Positions 47,101-58,499 of a stretch of DNA of 64,000 nucleotides are shown here, piece after piece. The stretch is from contig BCIA01000004.1 in NCBI GenBank assembly GCA_001599815.1, forward strand, positions 5,839,437 through 5,903,436, written 5' to 3'. The position numbers and the translations under genes are program-made. Source of the DNA: Furcasterigmium furcatum (taxonomy: Eukaryota; Ascomycota; Sordariomycetes; Glomerellales; Plectosphaerellaceae). The notes beneath the pieces were generated by a model, which saw only the letters and a program-made list of their open reading frames with translations, was not told the DNA's origin and did not search any database. How positions within the stretch are numbered: the first letter of the stretch is position 1; the number at the start of each line of letters is the position of its first letter.

Positions 47101-50100
47101 GCCCAGGACATCGAGGTGGTGTTTGCAGAGCAGGCCATATCCCTCCTGAGAGCTCTTGTTGAGCGCCTAGACGGACCATCTGATCTCGGCGCTGCTGCTT
47201 CCGTACACCTCGGTGCGCTGACGCTGAACTTTGCAAAGTTCATGGATACGATGACCGACAACATGAACACCCTCCGAGTCAAAATCAAGGTGTGCCAGCT
47301 ATGCGAGGCCGTTAACAAGAGAAAGGAGCACCTCAACCTTCGCGACGATGTTCGCATCCGAAACCAGCTGCTCGAGTACGTTTTTGGGTGGATCGCGCGG
47401 CCACGTTCGCCCCCGAAGGACGCAGCTGCAAACTCTGGCCGCGTCGATGAGACTCAGCGCATCCAGAGAGACTTGGATCGTGCCTGTCTTCGATCACTGT
47501 CTGAGCTGACCTTCCGTCTACCGCTACAGCCAGGCGATGGCCAGACGGATGCCGGCACCAGCGAGTTGAAGTCGCAGATGTTCCATACCTACTTCAACCG
47601 ATTCTTGTCACTACTCAATCACGACGCAGCCGATCACCCAAGGTCGGAGCACAACCCGGTCGGCACACTGAGGGATGAGGCAGCCTCCTTGTCTGAGCTG
47701 GCCATTACCATCTTGTCCAATCTACTCAGTGCAAACATCGACGTCGGCTTGAAGCACTCCCTGAACATCGGGTACCATGAAAACGTCGAGATCAGAACCG
47801 CATTCGTTCGCGTCCTGTGCAACATCTTGGTTCAAGGGACCGAGTTCAACAATCTGACCGATTCTGCAATGAGCGAAAAGTATGAAGAGCTACTCGAGGT
47901 TCGCCACCCCTGCCATCCATCCGCAAAACCCATGCTGACGAGGAACAGCTACTCACCAAGGACACGAGCCTTGTCGCCGCCATGAGTGCGATATGCCCCA
48001 GTAGCGAGGTCGACGAGCTCTCCATCGCTCTCTTGACGATATTCGAGCATCGCGGGCTGACCTTTGATCTCCTCGAGACACTGATCAGACAGGAAATCGA
48101 AGAAACAGGTCCGCCATCCTTTCCTCCGTCGCCATCCCTAGAATCATGCTAACCCCAAGGATCGCATTCGCAGAGAACGAGTCGGAGATTTTGCGCAGAA
48201 CCTGTGTGGCAACAAAGACCTTGTCTGTCTACGCCAAGTGGAAAGGCCAGGAGTACCTGAGAGCCACGCTCCAGAAGGTGGTCGAAAGACTCATGTTGAC
48301 CTCGAAGGATCTGGGACTAGAGCTGGACCCAGCGAGGGTGACCTCGGCAGACGAGTTGGAGAAGAACGCTCTCCAGCTTCAGATTGTGGCCAAGGTCTTC
48401 ATCGATGACATCCGCGCCTCGTCCGCCAGCATCCCGGCCTCATTCCAGAAGATCTGCCACATCGTGAGTACAGACCCAGCCCATGAAAAAGCATGGACGT
48501 TCGTGTAGAGCTAATACCCTCCTGGATCTCGATGGTTGTCCTGCCAAAATTTCCCGATGCCAAGTATACTGCAGTCGGCGCCTTCATTTTCCTCCGCTTC
48601 TTCTGCCCCGCCATTGTGGCGCCGGAAGCCGAGGGCCTTCTCGACACTGCTCCGTCAAAGGAGTTGAGACGAGGCCTGCTCCTCATCGCCAAGGTTATTC
48701 AGAATCTGGCGAACAACGTGCTGTTTGGTGCAAAGGAACCCTACATGTACCCGTTGAACAAATTCCTCACGCAAAATATCTACTACGTCACAACCTTCCT
48801 CCGACAGATCTCGGTCAGTTGCTTCTTGAGAGCCTCCCCCTTGCCGAAGGTCAACTGATTCCCCATGATAGGTGCCTCCCGAGAACACAGAACCTGACAG
48901 AAGCTCCGAGTCATTTGACTTTGGGTCATGCGTTGCCCTCCACCGCTTCCTGTACGATCACTGGGACCATGTCCGCCAAAAACTCGTCACGCAGGAACGC
49001 CGAGACTATGTGCGAAGCCCTGCAGAACTCGCTCGGGGCCGCTCACCGGTGCTTGAGCCTCTGCGAAACCTCATCACCAACCTTGGGCCACCGCCGCTTG
49101 CGGTGACTTGGAACAGGCCCACGCTCTCAGCCAACTCACCCCCAGCGTACTCCAGGTTCCAGGATTTCATGCTGCGGAATGCATTCCGCGGTACTGAGTC
49201 GTTCTTGACGGCAAGAGCTGTATACGACGGAGGGGAAAGCAAGGTTGGGATGACAACAAAATGGATGGGGCGCGGGCTGGGCTGACTGCTCTTTAGGATT
49301 CCTTGTCGGTCATTTGCATCATTCTGCGGCACATTGATACCGAGAGTATCGACTTCGACACCCTTCTCTTCTGCTACCTCAAGGTCAGCTCCAGCTCTTG
49401 GCCGACCTGCGGCCTGCTTTCGGGCTGCCGGGTTCCCCCATCCGTCAGCGCTCGTGGGTTCACCTGCTAACCGACGGCGCTACCGCAGATTGCCAGCCGC
49501 CTATGGCATAAACCGTTCGGCCTGCTCATTGATGCGACCTGCTACAATGGCCAGAACGAACCCCAGGACGAACTTTTCAGGAAGCTGGAGCTGCTGACGC
49601 CAGTCGAGCTGACCCGTAACTTGACGAGGATCTACGTGTACAACATGAACAGCGCCTTTCGGTAAGACGAGTTACTGGGAGAGCAGCGTGGTCATTCATC
49701 TAAGTTTCGTCTAGGAAATGTTTTCGCCGCCTGTTGAGAGTATCTGCCAAAAGCGACACCAGCATATTCCACCCGAAGAATGTGGAATATCACCTGATAG
49801 GCAGCTTGCAGGACCTCCAAGCCCATTTTCATCTCAGCCAACTTCACCTCCCGAAGGAGACTATCAGCGTCGTAACTGACACTCGATACGTGTTTCAACC
49901 CGTAACACGTCTATCGAAGACGAAGGGCAAAATCGAAGTGGTCATCAAAGTTGGCAGTCAATTTGTCCAGGTCACGACGACCAAGAAGCAGGAAGTCTTC
50001 CCCGGATACAGGCTCAGCAGCACCGTCAATGACATCTTCCGGTTGGGGGAAGTTGACGAAGCTCCCACGTCCATCCAGACAGAGGACGATTCGGCGTTCG

Positions 50101-52602
50101 GCCTGAGGGCAGACAATGGCAAGATCGTCATGTATTTCACCAGTCCCAAGAAGATCGACGTGCTGCAGTCGATCCGGGGAGCCAAGACAAAGTACGGGAA
50201 GGATCACAGACTTTTCAAGGCCTATGAGCGTCTCATCCGGCCCCAAGATGTGCCAGGGACCCTACTCAATCTGTCACTCTCGAACTTGTCGAGCGCAGAT
50301 CCTGCCCTGCGACTGTCCTCGTACAATCTTCTGGGAGCTCTCTGCAAGGCCTTCAGGTTCGGAGCGGCGTCAAAGCTCATGTGTTTGATTGGTGAGTATT
50401 CTGCCATCATTGACTGCCGACATACATGCTGACGATGAACGGATAGACGTCTCGGTGCCGATCAGCTCCACCCACTTCATTGTGGGCATGAGCCAACAGC
50501 TCGCTCAAACCGAACCCCAGCTTACCTTTGACTTTCTAACCGAATTCTTCGTGGGGTGGGAAAGCTTCGCGGATGAACAGAAGCCCCTCAGCCTCGCCTA
50601 CATGGCCCCCTGGCTACCAAATCTGCGAACAGCCGTGGTCGCGACGGACTCGGATGGCGAGAAGGCGAGAGACAAGATCGCTACCCTGTTTCGAAAACTC
50701 ATCGACGTTGCCATCACGGACCATTTCTTGGCCCGCACTCTGGAAGTTGATGTATGGCCCTCCATCTCTCAAGACGAGCTCATGCTGGACATCTTCGTTG
50801 AGGAGTTGACCAAGACCGCCTTGGGATTCGGGTTCAATGACGAGGCCCAAGAAGCATTGTCGTCGATCGTGGCTGGCGTTGGCACCATGACCCTCCGTGC
50901 CAAAATCATATCTCGACTGCGGAAGGCCCTCAACCGAACCTCTCTTCGTCCAACGAAGTATTTGCCAGACAATGCTGTCTGGACAGAGATCTGCGTGATG
51001 TTGCACTTCTGTTTGACAATGTCTTTCGACAGCGGAGTGCAGTCGCAGCTCTATCTTCCAGAGATTTTCCACATTGTCACCATGCTGGCGAACACAGGCG
51101 CAGTCGAAGTCAGAGTCCTTGTCCACAGGCTCCTTGTCAATACCGTCCATGCTGCCTGTACCTCCTTCGCCCTGGACGAGTCGAAGAACAGCAGACTCCG
51201 GACAAGTTTGGACCTCTTGAATGCCGCCAGGAATGAGCTGTTTCCGACTTCGCTCCGAGATGCAGCGTCAATGTCCACAACCCAGGATTCCGGCCAAGTT
51301 CTCGTCGCAACCGAGACGCTGGCAGTCGCGCTGTTCGAGGTGTGTTCGCTTGCTGCGCCTTCAGTCGATGTCTCGAATGCTTGGAGGTCTCGATGGATGA
51401 GCCTTGTGGCCAGTACCGCTTTCCAGAACAATCCAGCTGTCCAACCTAGGGCGTTCACTGTCATGGGCTGTCTTGCCCGCGAGGAGGTCGACGATGACCT
51501 GTTGTATCAGGTTCTGGTTGCCTTGCGGAACAGCGTTGGCCGACTCGGGGAGGACAACAGCAGCGACATGTTCATCTCCATTGTATCATCTCTGTCCAAG
51601 ATGATAGCGAAGCTTCCTTCGGCATCACGTTATGGACTTCAGCTGTTTTGGTTAGCAATTTCGTTGCTCCGCCTCGTCCCCTCGTCACTTTTCAACTGCG
51701 CAGCACACTTCCTCGAGGCAGTCTTAACTAATATCAGCGCGTTCGGTGGGCTGAGGGGCGATAGCAACATGGCAAACCTGCTGCTACAAGCTAGGGTGCA
51801 GCTAGAAGACGCCGCCTCTCGCTTGGACGACATGTATGGTGTCCATTTCAGTCTGGAGAGGTTTCACCTCGCTGTATGCGCATGCATCTCTCGCGGCCTC
51901 ACCGACACTACAACACGGCAAGCTGCCATGAGAGTCCTCTCAACCTTCGTCGAAATGACAAATATCCCGGAAGGTATCGACGACGTGAGGGACACTGCGG
52001 CTGTACCCTCGCCTTATCTCTCCTTGCTTGTTGCACGGAGCGCCAGTTACGAGGAGCTGGAAGAGACCCTGTGGCTTGCTGGTGTGAACCCAGCTGGCAT
52101 TGGCGCTGTCTCGTTCCCTCGAAACTTACGAGATGTAGAACTCATGGAGGACCAAGACCTGCTTCTGATGACAGCAATCGAGCTCGTAGATTTCCAGTAT
52201 CTCGAGGACGGCGTCCAGGAACGAGCCTTGCGTTGGCTCGCAGAGCTCTGCAGGGCACGGCCATTTATCTCTACACACCTGTAAGTCTATACTCTTTGCT
52301 CTACACTGAATGTCGTCTCATGATAGCATAGGTGCGGACCGCTGGCTTCGATTCTGGACGACACGCTTCTCCATTGTCAGAACTCGTCCACCCTCGGAGC
52401 GGCCCACAGCCTTCTGCGTTGTCTCACTGTCCACTCCTCTCAGGCAGACTCATTTGACTCTGCGCAACTTCTCGACGAGCTTCTTGGTGATATGGGGTTT
52501 AGCGGCCTCTGGAGATCTTGTTCGTTTGACTCATCACACGACCAGAGTAGGAAGTGTTTCACTCTTACCGAGAAACTCATCGAGGCAAGCATTTTAGCTT
52601 AG
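44146..52602 (+). CDS. nf1: NF1/IRA-type Ras GTPase-activating protein, possibly 3'-truncated
   Basis: Fourteen exons: 44146-44199, 44273-45751, 45810-46141, 46189-46303, 46366-47898, 47949-48108, 48174-48463, 48511-48813, 48872-49243, 49297-49383, 49489-49661, 49715-50391, 50447-52280 and 52332-52602, giving about 2,559 residues. The GAP domain starts near 1,225 (ENESEILRRTCVATKTLSVY, with the candidate arginine finger) and contains the signature FLRFFCPAIV near 1,347. A Sec14/CRAL-TRIO-like region follows (KPFGLLIDATCYNGQNEPQD, IYVYNMNSAFRK, about 1,550-1,610), then a PH-like region. Long helical repeats flank both sides. This is the neurofibromin/Ira layout, which switches off Ras and lowers cAMP signalling. 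The last residues (TLTEKLIEASILA) coincide with the AT-rich boundary, so the native C-terminus may be lost. The acceptor before exon 8 is uncertain. Confidence 0.9.
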
Positions 52603-52858
52603 AAATAGTGAAATTTAACATAACAGATTTACACTCTAAAAATAACTATTATCTGTAGTTAAAACGTAAATATATCTTAATAGCTCTTTCTTATTAATAT
52701 AATTAGTTTTAAATATTATAAGCTAGGACTTATTAAGAGTATTAAGCTAACTATCTAATATTATATTTAAATTTAAACTAGTTAAAGGGTTATATAATTC
52801 CATACTAAAGTATTTAAGTAAGATCCTTATAAGAGAGTAAAGAATTTTACCCTCTCCC
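52603..52858. other. Start of the AT-rich, RIP-like block
   Basis: Composition changes within about 20 bases at 52,585-52,605 from mixed to almost pure A/T with TA steps dominant. No coding capacity or named repeat can be seen in this first 250 bp. Confidence 0.6.
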
Positions 52859-53239
52859 TATAACACCTAAAACTATAAGGACTAAGTAGAATTAAGCTCC
52901 TATATTAGTATATAACTAGGATAGAATTAATACATAAGGGAATAACTAGATCCCCTCGAGAGCGGGTCTAAATATATTAGCGAGCTATCGCTAATAACTT
53001 AGCTAAGGCTCTATTAGGGCTTGTTAGAGCTATAGAGTAAGGCTATTTAGAGAATTTAGACTTAGTAAGTTAAAGTCTATAAATATAAATAGACCTACTT
53101 ATAACTACTTACTAAAAAGACGCCTTATAAACTTAATCTAGGCCTTTAGCTAAGATGTCCTTATAATTCTTTAACTTCTACCCTATTTTAAGAGGGTAAA
53201 TAATATAATATATCTTAGGCTATATATATAATTAGTAAC
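52859..53239 (+). repeat. Possible diverged gypsy-type LTR remnant
   Basis: The beginning (TATAACACCTAAAACTATAA) resembles the start of the gypsy LTR at 55,706, and the likeness continues for roughly 95 bases. The rest is too decayed to align by eye, and no target duplication was found. Confidence 0.4.
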
Positions 53240-53536
53240 TATTAAAAATAGAAGGGTAGTAAAGATAAAAGGTAGTAATAGTGATTATATTTATAAAAAA
53301 TATAAGCGTAGTAAAGATATAAAGGTAATAATAGTAATAATAGTTATATACATATATAGATATATATCGATATATCTAAGTAAGAAAAATAAGTGTAATA
53401 ACTACCGGGGGTCCCTCTATATTTATAGAAAAATTACTCCTATATAAATCGGTACGTAGCTACGTCGCTACATACCTCTTCGAAATTTTAACTTCCGGAT
53501 TTATTATAATTACGGGTATAGTACCGGATTTAGTGG
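53240..53536. repeat. Decayed copia-type LTR fragment
   Basis: Begins TATTAAAAATAGAAGGGTAG, the same edge as the copia LTRs at 54,366 and 63,562, and keeps the CCTCTATATTTATAGA motif near 53,412. The downstream part is unlike them, so it is a diverged or partial copy. Confidence 0.45.
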
Positions 53537-53541
53537 ATTTT

Positions 53542-53965
53542 TATTAGATAACTATATTTAATAACTATATTTAATAACTATACCTATTAATAAATTACTC
53601 TCTATACCTAATAGGGAGTAAGGATCCCGATTATGCCCCAGGGACGTCTAGGCCCAGAGCCGGAAAAATAGGCTCTAGGCTACGGGGGCTGGAATCCAGC
53701 TCCAGGGACGTCCAGGCCCAGAGCTGAAAAATAGGCTCTAAGCTACAGGGCCCAGCCCACTATCTTCGGGACCGAGGGAGGATTTTCGGCACCGATTACA
53801 GAAGGTCGGGACCGACCCGGGGATTTTACCTTCTATAAATATAGAGGGTTATCCCCCGTAACTATCTTACCTATCCTTAATATCTTTAAAGATCTATCAC
53901 AACACACACAACCAATATAACCACTATTACTACCTTTTATCTTTACTACCCTTCTATTTTTAATA
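53542..53965 (+). repeat. Solo copia LTR with ATTTT target duplication
   Basis: 424 bp, from TATTAGATAAC to CTATTTTTAATA. It is an inverted relative of the LTR at 54,366-54,878. The five bases before (53,537-53,541) and after (53,966-53,970) are both ATTTT. The ends would be TG...CA before C-to-T and G-to-A changes. A solo LTR between duplicated target bases is what LTR-LTR recombination leaves. Confidence 0.8.
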
Positions 53966-54365
53966 ATTTTACTATATATGAATCCGGTTATTTAAATATT
54001 ATAGATATTAAAAGTATTTTACCTTATTTTTATTTTCTATATTTAAAAGGCTTATTATAAGTATTTTATATATTTTTACTTATATAGCCTTTTTAGTAGT
54101 TTTAAAAGCTATAAGAATAGAGTTTTAAATAGGCTTTTAATATAATTAGTCTATACCTAATAAAGTTATAAACTCTATTTTATATTTAGATTTCCTTATT
54201 TTTACTATATAGGGATTTATTATTTTTTATAAGTAAAAATACTAAATATTTTATTTTCTACTTATTTTATTATTTATATAGATATTAAATATATCTAATA
54301 GGTATTAAATATAGTTATTATCTAATAGATATTATAAGAGTTTACTTATATATTTATAGTATCCC
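53966..54365 (+). repeat. Decayed copia leader fragment
   Basis: Roughly 54,110-54,320 is an inverted copy of 63,409-63,561, which lies beside the right-hand copia LTR. It is therefore leader sequence of this copia family. The first 140 bp are unassigned AT-rich DNA. Confidence 0.5.
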
Positions 54366-54878
54366 TGTTAAAAATAGAAGGGTAGTAAAGATAAAAAGTA
54401 GTAGTAATAGTGGTTATATTGGTTGTAAGTGTTGTGATTGATGATAATATACAAGATAGGTAAGATAGTTACGGGGGATAACCCTCTATATTTATAGAAG
54501 GTAAAATCCCCGGGTCGGTCCCGACCCTCTGTAATCGGTACCGAAAATCCTCCCTCGGTCCCGAAGATAGTAGGCTAGGCCCTATAGCCTAGAGCCTATT
54601 TTCCAGCTCTAGGCCTGGACGTCCCTAGAGCTAGATTCCAGCCCCCTGTAGCGCAGAGCCTATTTTCCAGCTCTAGGCCTAGACGTCCCTAGAGCTGGAT
54701 TCCAGCCCCCTATAGCGCAGAGCCTATTTTCCAGCTCTAGGCCTAGACGTCCCTGGGGCTTAATCGGGACCCTTACTCCCTATTAGGTATAGAGAGTAAT
54801 TTATTAATAGGTATAGTTATTAAATATAGTTATTAAATATAGTTATTAAATATAGTTATTAAATATAATTATCTAATA
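54366..54878 (-). repeat. Copia LTR, 3' LTR of the minus-strand element
   Basis: 513 bp, TGTTAAAAATAG to ATCTAATA on the plus strand. It touches a run of six C (54,880-54,885), which on the minus strand is a purine tract (GGGGGG) just before the LTR, as expected of a polypurine tract. Inside are three GC-rich units of about 64 bp (near 54,585-54,760), while the inverted solo copy has two. A short tandem ATAGTTATTAAAT-like repeat lies near 54,820-54,870. Confidence 0.75.
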
Positions 54879-55705
54879 TCCCCCCGTAAGCTATATAGTA
54901 TAGAATATAGTCTATAGCTTATTTTTATAGTATATTTAATACCTCTAGGAATTCGTTATTTTATATTTTTCCTAGCGGCTTAGTAAATCCGTTAGCCTTC
55001 TGTTCTTTAGTAGGTATATATAAGGCTTATATATAATTATTAGCTATAGCCTCTCTAATGTAGTGATAGGCTATATCTATATGCTTTGTACGCTTATGAA
55101 ATTCCGGATTTTTAGCTAATTTAATAGCTGATTGGTTATCTATTAATATAGGGGGTATAGAGTTAAAGTTATTATTATAGTTAGTTATAGTATATAGGTA
55201 TTTAATAGTATTATTAAGATATATAGCCTCTTTTATACCCTCTTTTAACGCTATATATTCAGCCTCGCAGGTAGATAAGGCTACTATTTTCTGTAGGCCT
55301 AAATACCAGCTTATAGGGTTATTTAGGCCAAAATAAAATATATAGCCTATAATACTATATTTATTAACTAGATCGCCGCCCTAGTTAGCGTCCGTATAGC
55401 CTATTAGGCTAGAAATAGTAGTTATAGTATAGGTTAAGCTTTTATTTTTAGTATATAGTATATATTTCCAGAGCCTATCTAGGGCTTTAAAGTGAGTTAT
55501 AGAGGGATTAGCTATAAATCTAGCTAGCCTATTAATAGTATAGACTATATCGGGCCTGGTTTTTATACTAAGATATAGTATAGCGCCTATTTATTATTAA
55601 TAGGCCTATATATCTTCTATAGAGGTAGTATTAGGATTCTTTTCTTTTTTAACCCTATTTCTATAGGGGTATTTATAGGCTTTAAATTAGCTTTATTATA
55701 CCTAT
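54879..55705 (-). pseudogene. Copia polyprotein remnant, RNase H part
   Basis: Read on the minus strand, the decayed frame has KNPEFHKRTKHIDI, VALSTCEAEYIALKEGIKEA and ISWYLGLQK, the hallmarks of Ty1/copia RNase H. Several in-frame stops sit where Gln or Trp codons are expected, consistent with RIP. The remainder of the polyprotein lies beyond the gypsy insertion at 62,857-63,144. Confidence 0.8.
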
Positions 55706-56150
55706 TATAACGCCCAGAACTGTAGAGACTAGTAGGATTAGGCTCCCCGTTGGCATATGATAGGCATAGGCTTAATAAGGCAGCTAGGGTCACGTGACTA
55801 GTTATATGACCAGGAATGGAGCTTGGCTCACAGTGAGCTATGAGCTAAGTGGCTTATAGATCACGACGCTCTATGCTCTACGATAGACTACTAAGAAGGG
55901 TGAGCTACGATAAAGGGGATAGGTATATTAGGATAGACGTCCTAGGGACTATAGACTATACCTAGACACTTTAGTGATTAACTTAAGTCTTTATTATAAC
56001 CTACCTTAAAGAGGGATTTACTCCCTTATAATACTTAACTATAAAGAAGCTATTATAACTAGGTACTACTTATACTATATACTTACCTTATAAATATAAA
56101 CCTACCTTAATACTTATACTTTTATTAGTAGGAGTATATAGATCGTAATA
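55706..56150 (+). repeat. Gypsy 5' LTR
   Basis: Starts TATAACGCCCAGAACTG and ends GATCGTAATA. It differs from the 3' LTR by transitions. It carries the palindrome GTCACGTGAC at 55,789-55,798, an E-box-like site. The presumed TG...CA ends are changed to TA...TA. Confidence 0.88.
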
Positions 56151-56264
56151 TTTTAATCGCTCCTATTTAGTAAGTACCCTTATAAATAGTACTAACGATA
56201 GTATAACACCCTACTTAGTTACTAGAGCTAGTAATAGCGCTAACGATATTATCTTAATGCTCTA

Positions 56265-57125
56265 AAACCTTAAGCTAGAGAACGACCAGCTTAAGGCTGC
56301 TATCCTATAGCTATAGGGAGGCGCTAGCGGCCTTAGAGCCCTACCTCCCTAGCCGTATACCGGGAAGCCTAGCACTCTCTAGGCCTTTCTTACCTAACTC
56401 TATATATACTAGAAGGTAAACGCCTATTAGTTTAAGTATAAGGGAGAGTATATAGCTAACGCCGCCGCCTACTTTAAGGATAACGCCCTTATTTAGTTTA
56501 AGCCCTATATATACGACTACGTCTTAAAGTTATATAATAATATACCTATTAAAGCTAGGGAGATCTTTAATAACGTTAAAGGCTTTAAGAAGGCCCTCCG
56601 TTTTGTGTTTAGTGATGTAGACGAATAACGGGCTACCGAACAAAGAATCCTTTACCTTAAGCAAACTAGATCTACTAGTAAGTACGCTACTAAGTTTAGG
56701 TAGCTTGCCTCTTAACTCTTAGATTAGAGTAAGACTGCGTTTATAGTATGATTCTATGAGGGACTTAAGGATACCGTGAAGGACGACCTTATTAGGGAAG
56801 ACCGCCCTAATAAACTTATAGACTATATCGCCCTCGCTGTAAAGATTAATGACCGCTAGTATAAGAGACGCTCTAAAAAGAGTAACCGCTCTGGTTAGGC
56901 TAGCTGTAATACTTGCCTTTAAGCTAATACTAGACGTACTTATTAACTATGCTTATACGGATAATAGTTTTGGTAGTCTACGTATAATAATACCTAAGCT
57001 CTAAGACTAATAGAACTTAACGCCTTTTAGAAGAAGAAAGACCTTAAGGATATTAAATACTATAATTACTAAAAGAAAGGATATATAGCTAGGGACTATT
57101 ATTAACCTAAACGACTTTAGTATAC
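56265..57125 (+). pseudogene. Decayed gypsy gag
   Basis: The frame begins near an ATG at about 56,270 with a leucine-zipper-like helix (LKLENDQLKAA). It continues through the retrotransposon gag core (ALRFVFSDVDE, RATEQRILYLKQTRS, FYEGLKDTVKDDLI) and ends in a zinc knuckle at about 57,056-57,103, whose Cys codons read as Tyr (TGY to TAY). Several CAA/CAG and TGG codons have become stops. Confidence 0.75.
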
Positions 57126-57139
57126 TAGGTAAAGTAATA

Positions 57140-58490
57140 TCCTTACTAAGGAACCTATTTAGACCCTTATAATACTTAAGAAGGCACCTAATAAGGACCT
57201 TATTCCTACTATCGTCTAACTTATACGTAAGATTATACTAAGATTTAACCCTAAATATAGATATATTATATATATATCCTAAGAGATTAATAATCTTATA
57301 TGATTTAAAATATACTATAATAAATATATTATATAAGGAGACCCTAAGGCGTAAGATAAGCTTAATTAGCTTAAATAGTATATAGAGGCTAAAGAAGCTA
57401 GCCTCTGGGAATAGTATAAATAATACTTTCCTAAGAGAATAATAACCTGGGAGAAGGACCTATATAAGCCGGTTACTATAATAGACCCTAAGGAGTCTAA
57501 GGATAAGGAGCTCCCTATTAAGATAATTACGGTCTTATACCGAAGTAAGAAAGGAAAGAGTAAGGAAGAGTTATCCTATAGCTAGAAATCCTTATAAGGC
57601 ACTAAAACCCTTAATAACGATATTATCGATTAGAATAATTCTATAGCTATATAGTATAATAGAGATGACCTAAAACCTATAAGGCGTATAGGGGAATAAT
57701 ACTAAGCTATCCCCGACTAAGAAGTCTAACTACCCGGATTACCTATAAAAGACGCTAAGAAGGAACCCTACCTTTTATAATAAAGGAAGGCTATATTAAG
57801 AGATAACCCCCTTCTTAACTTATTTTATAATAACTACTTTAAGATTAGCTAGATAAGTTATATCTATAACGACTATATATTTTATAACTATAGTAAGTTA
57901 TATACTAATTTCTTTCCCCGATAAGAAGTATACCCTATATAATAAGCTTATACTAAACCTAACCTTATATATCGATAACTCCTTAAGTATTATCCTAAGG
58001 ATTCTATTATTATATTTAAGAAGGACCTAGACTACCTATATAAATATATTAAGGACCGCCTATAATACCTCTATAGAGCTAATAACTACCTTTTCTATAC
58101 CGTATATAAAGCATAAGAATAGTAAGAGATCTAGGAAACCACTTAGAATTAGATAGGAATTATAAATAGGCTTACTAGGCTTAATTTACTTAACCCTGCT
58201 TATATAGAAAGAAAGATTCTCTAAGACGACGCTAAAATAGTAAGGCGTATTACCTTTAAGGAAGAGCCCCGGATAAAGGTACTTTAAGGACTAGACTAGC
58301 GAGACTGACACCTCTATTAAGGAAGAAGCTAAGTTACCGGATACGCTGAGCGAGGAAGAATTATTAGCGCCTAAGCGATAATACCGTAAGTAAATAAAAA
58401 ACTACCGCCGCCGTTTTTAATTAGGTAAGAATAGGTAAGCTTTATAGGAAAGACCTTATATTTACTTTAGGGAAGTTAAGATATAAGCTA
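57140..58490 (+). pseudogene. Linker region between gag and protease of the gypsy element
   Basis: About 1.35 kb with scattered coding texture. A Cys-poor block ending LYTNFFPR near 57,900 resembles the small Cys/His region found after gag in fungal gypsy relatives. I assign no further function. Confidence 0.4.
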
Positions 58491-58499
58491 CCTGGTTTT

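Noticed and set aside
1..52600. Secondary-metabolite or defence gene cluster
   Set aside because: The genes are unrelated housekeeping functions; no synthase, NLR-like, or tyrosine-recombinase (Starship) gene was seen.
57140..58490. Captured host gene inside the gypsy element
   Set aside because: The texture fits the spacer between gag and protease in related fungal elements, and I saw no host domain.
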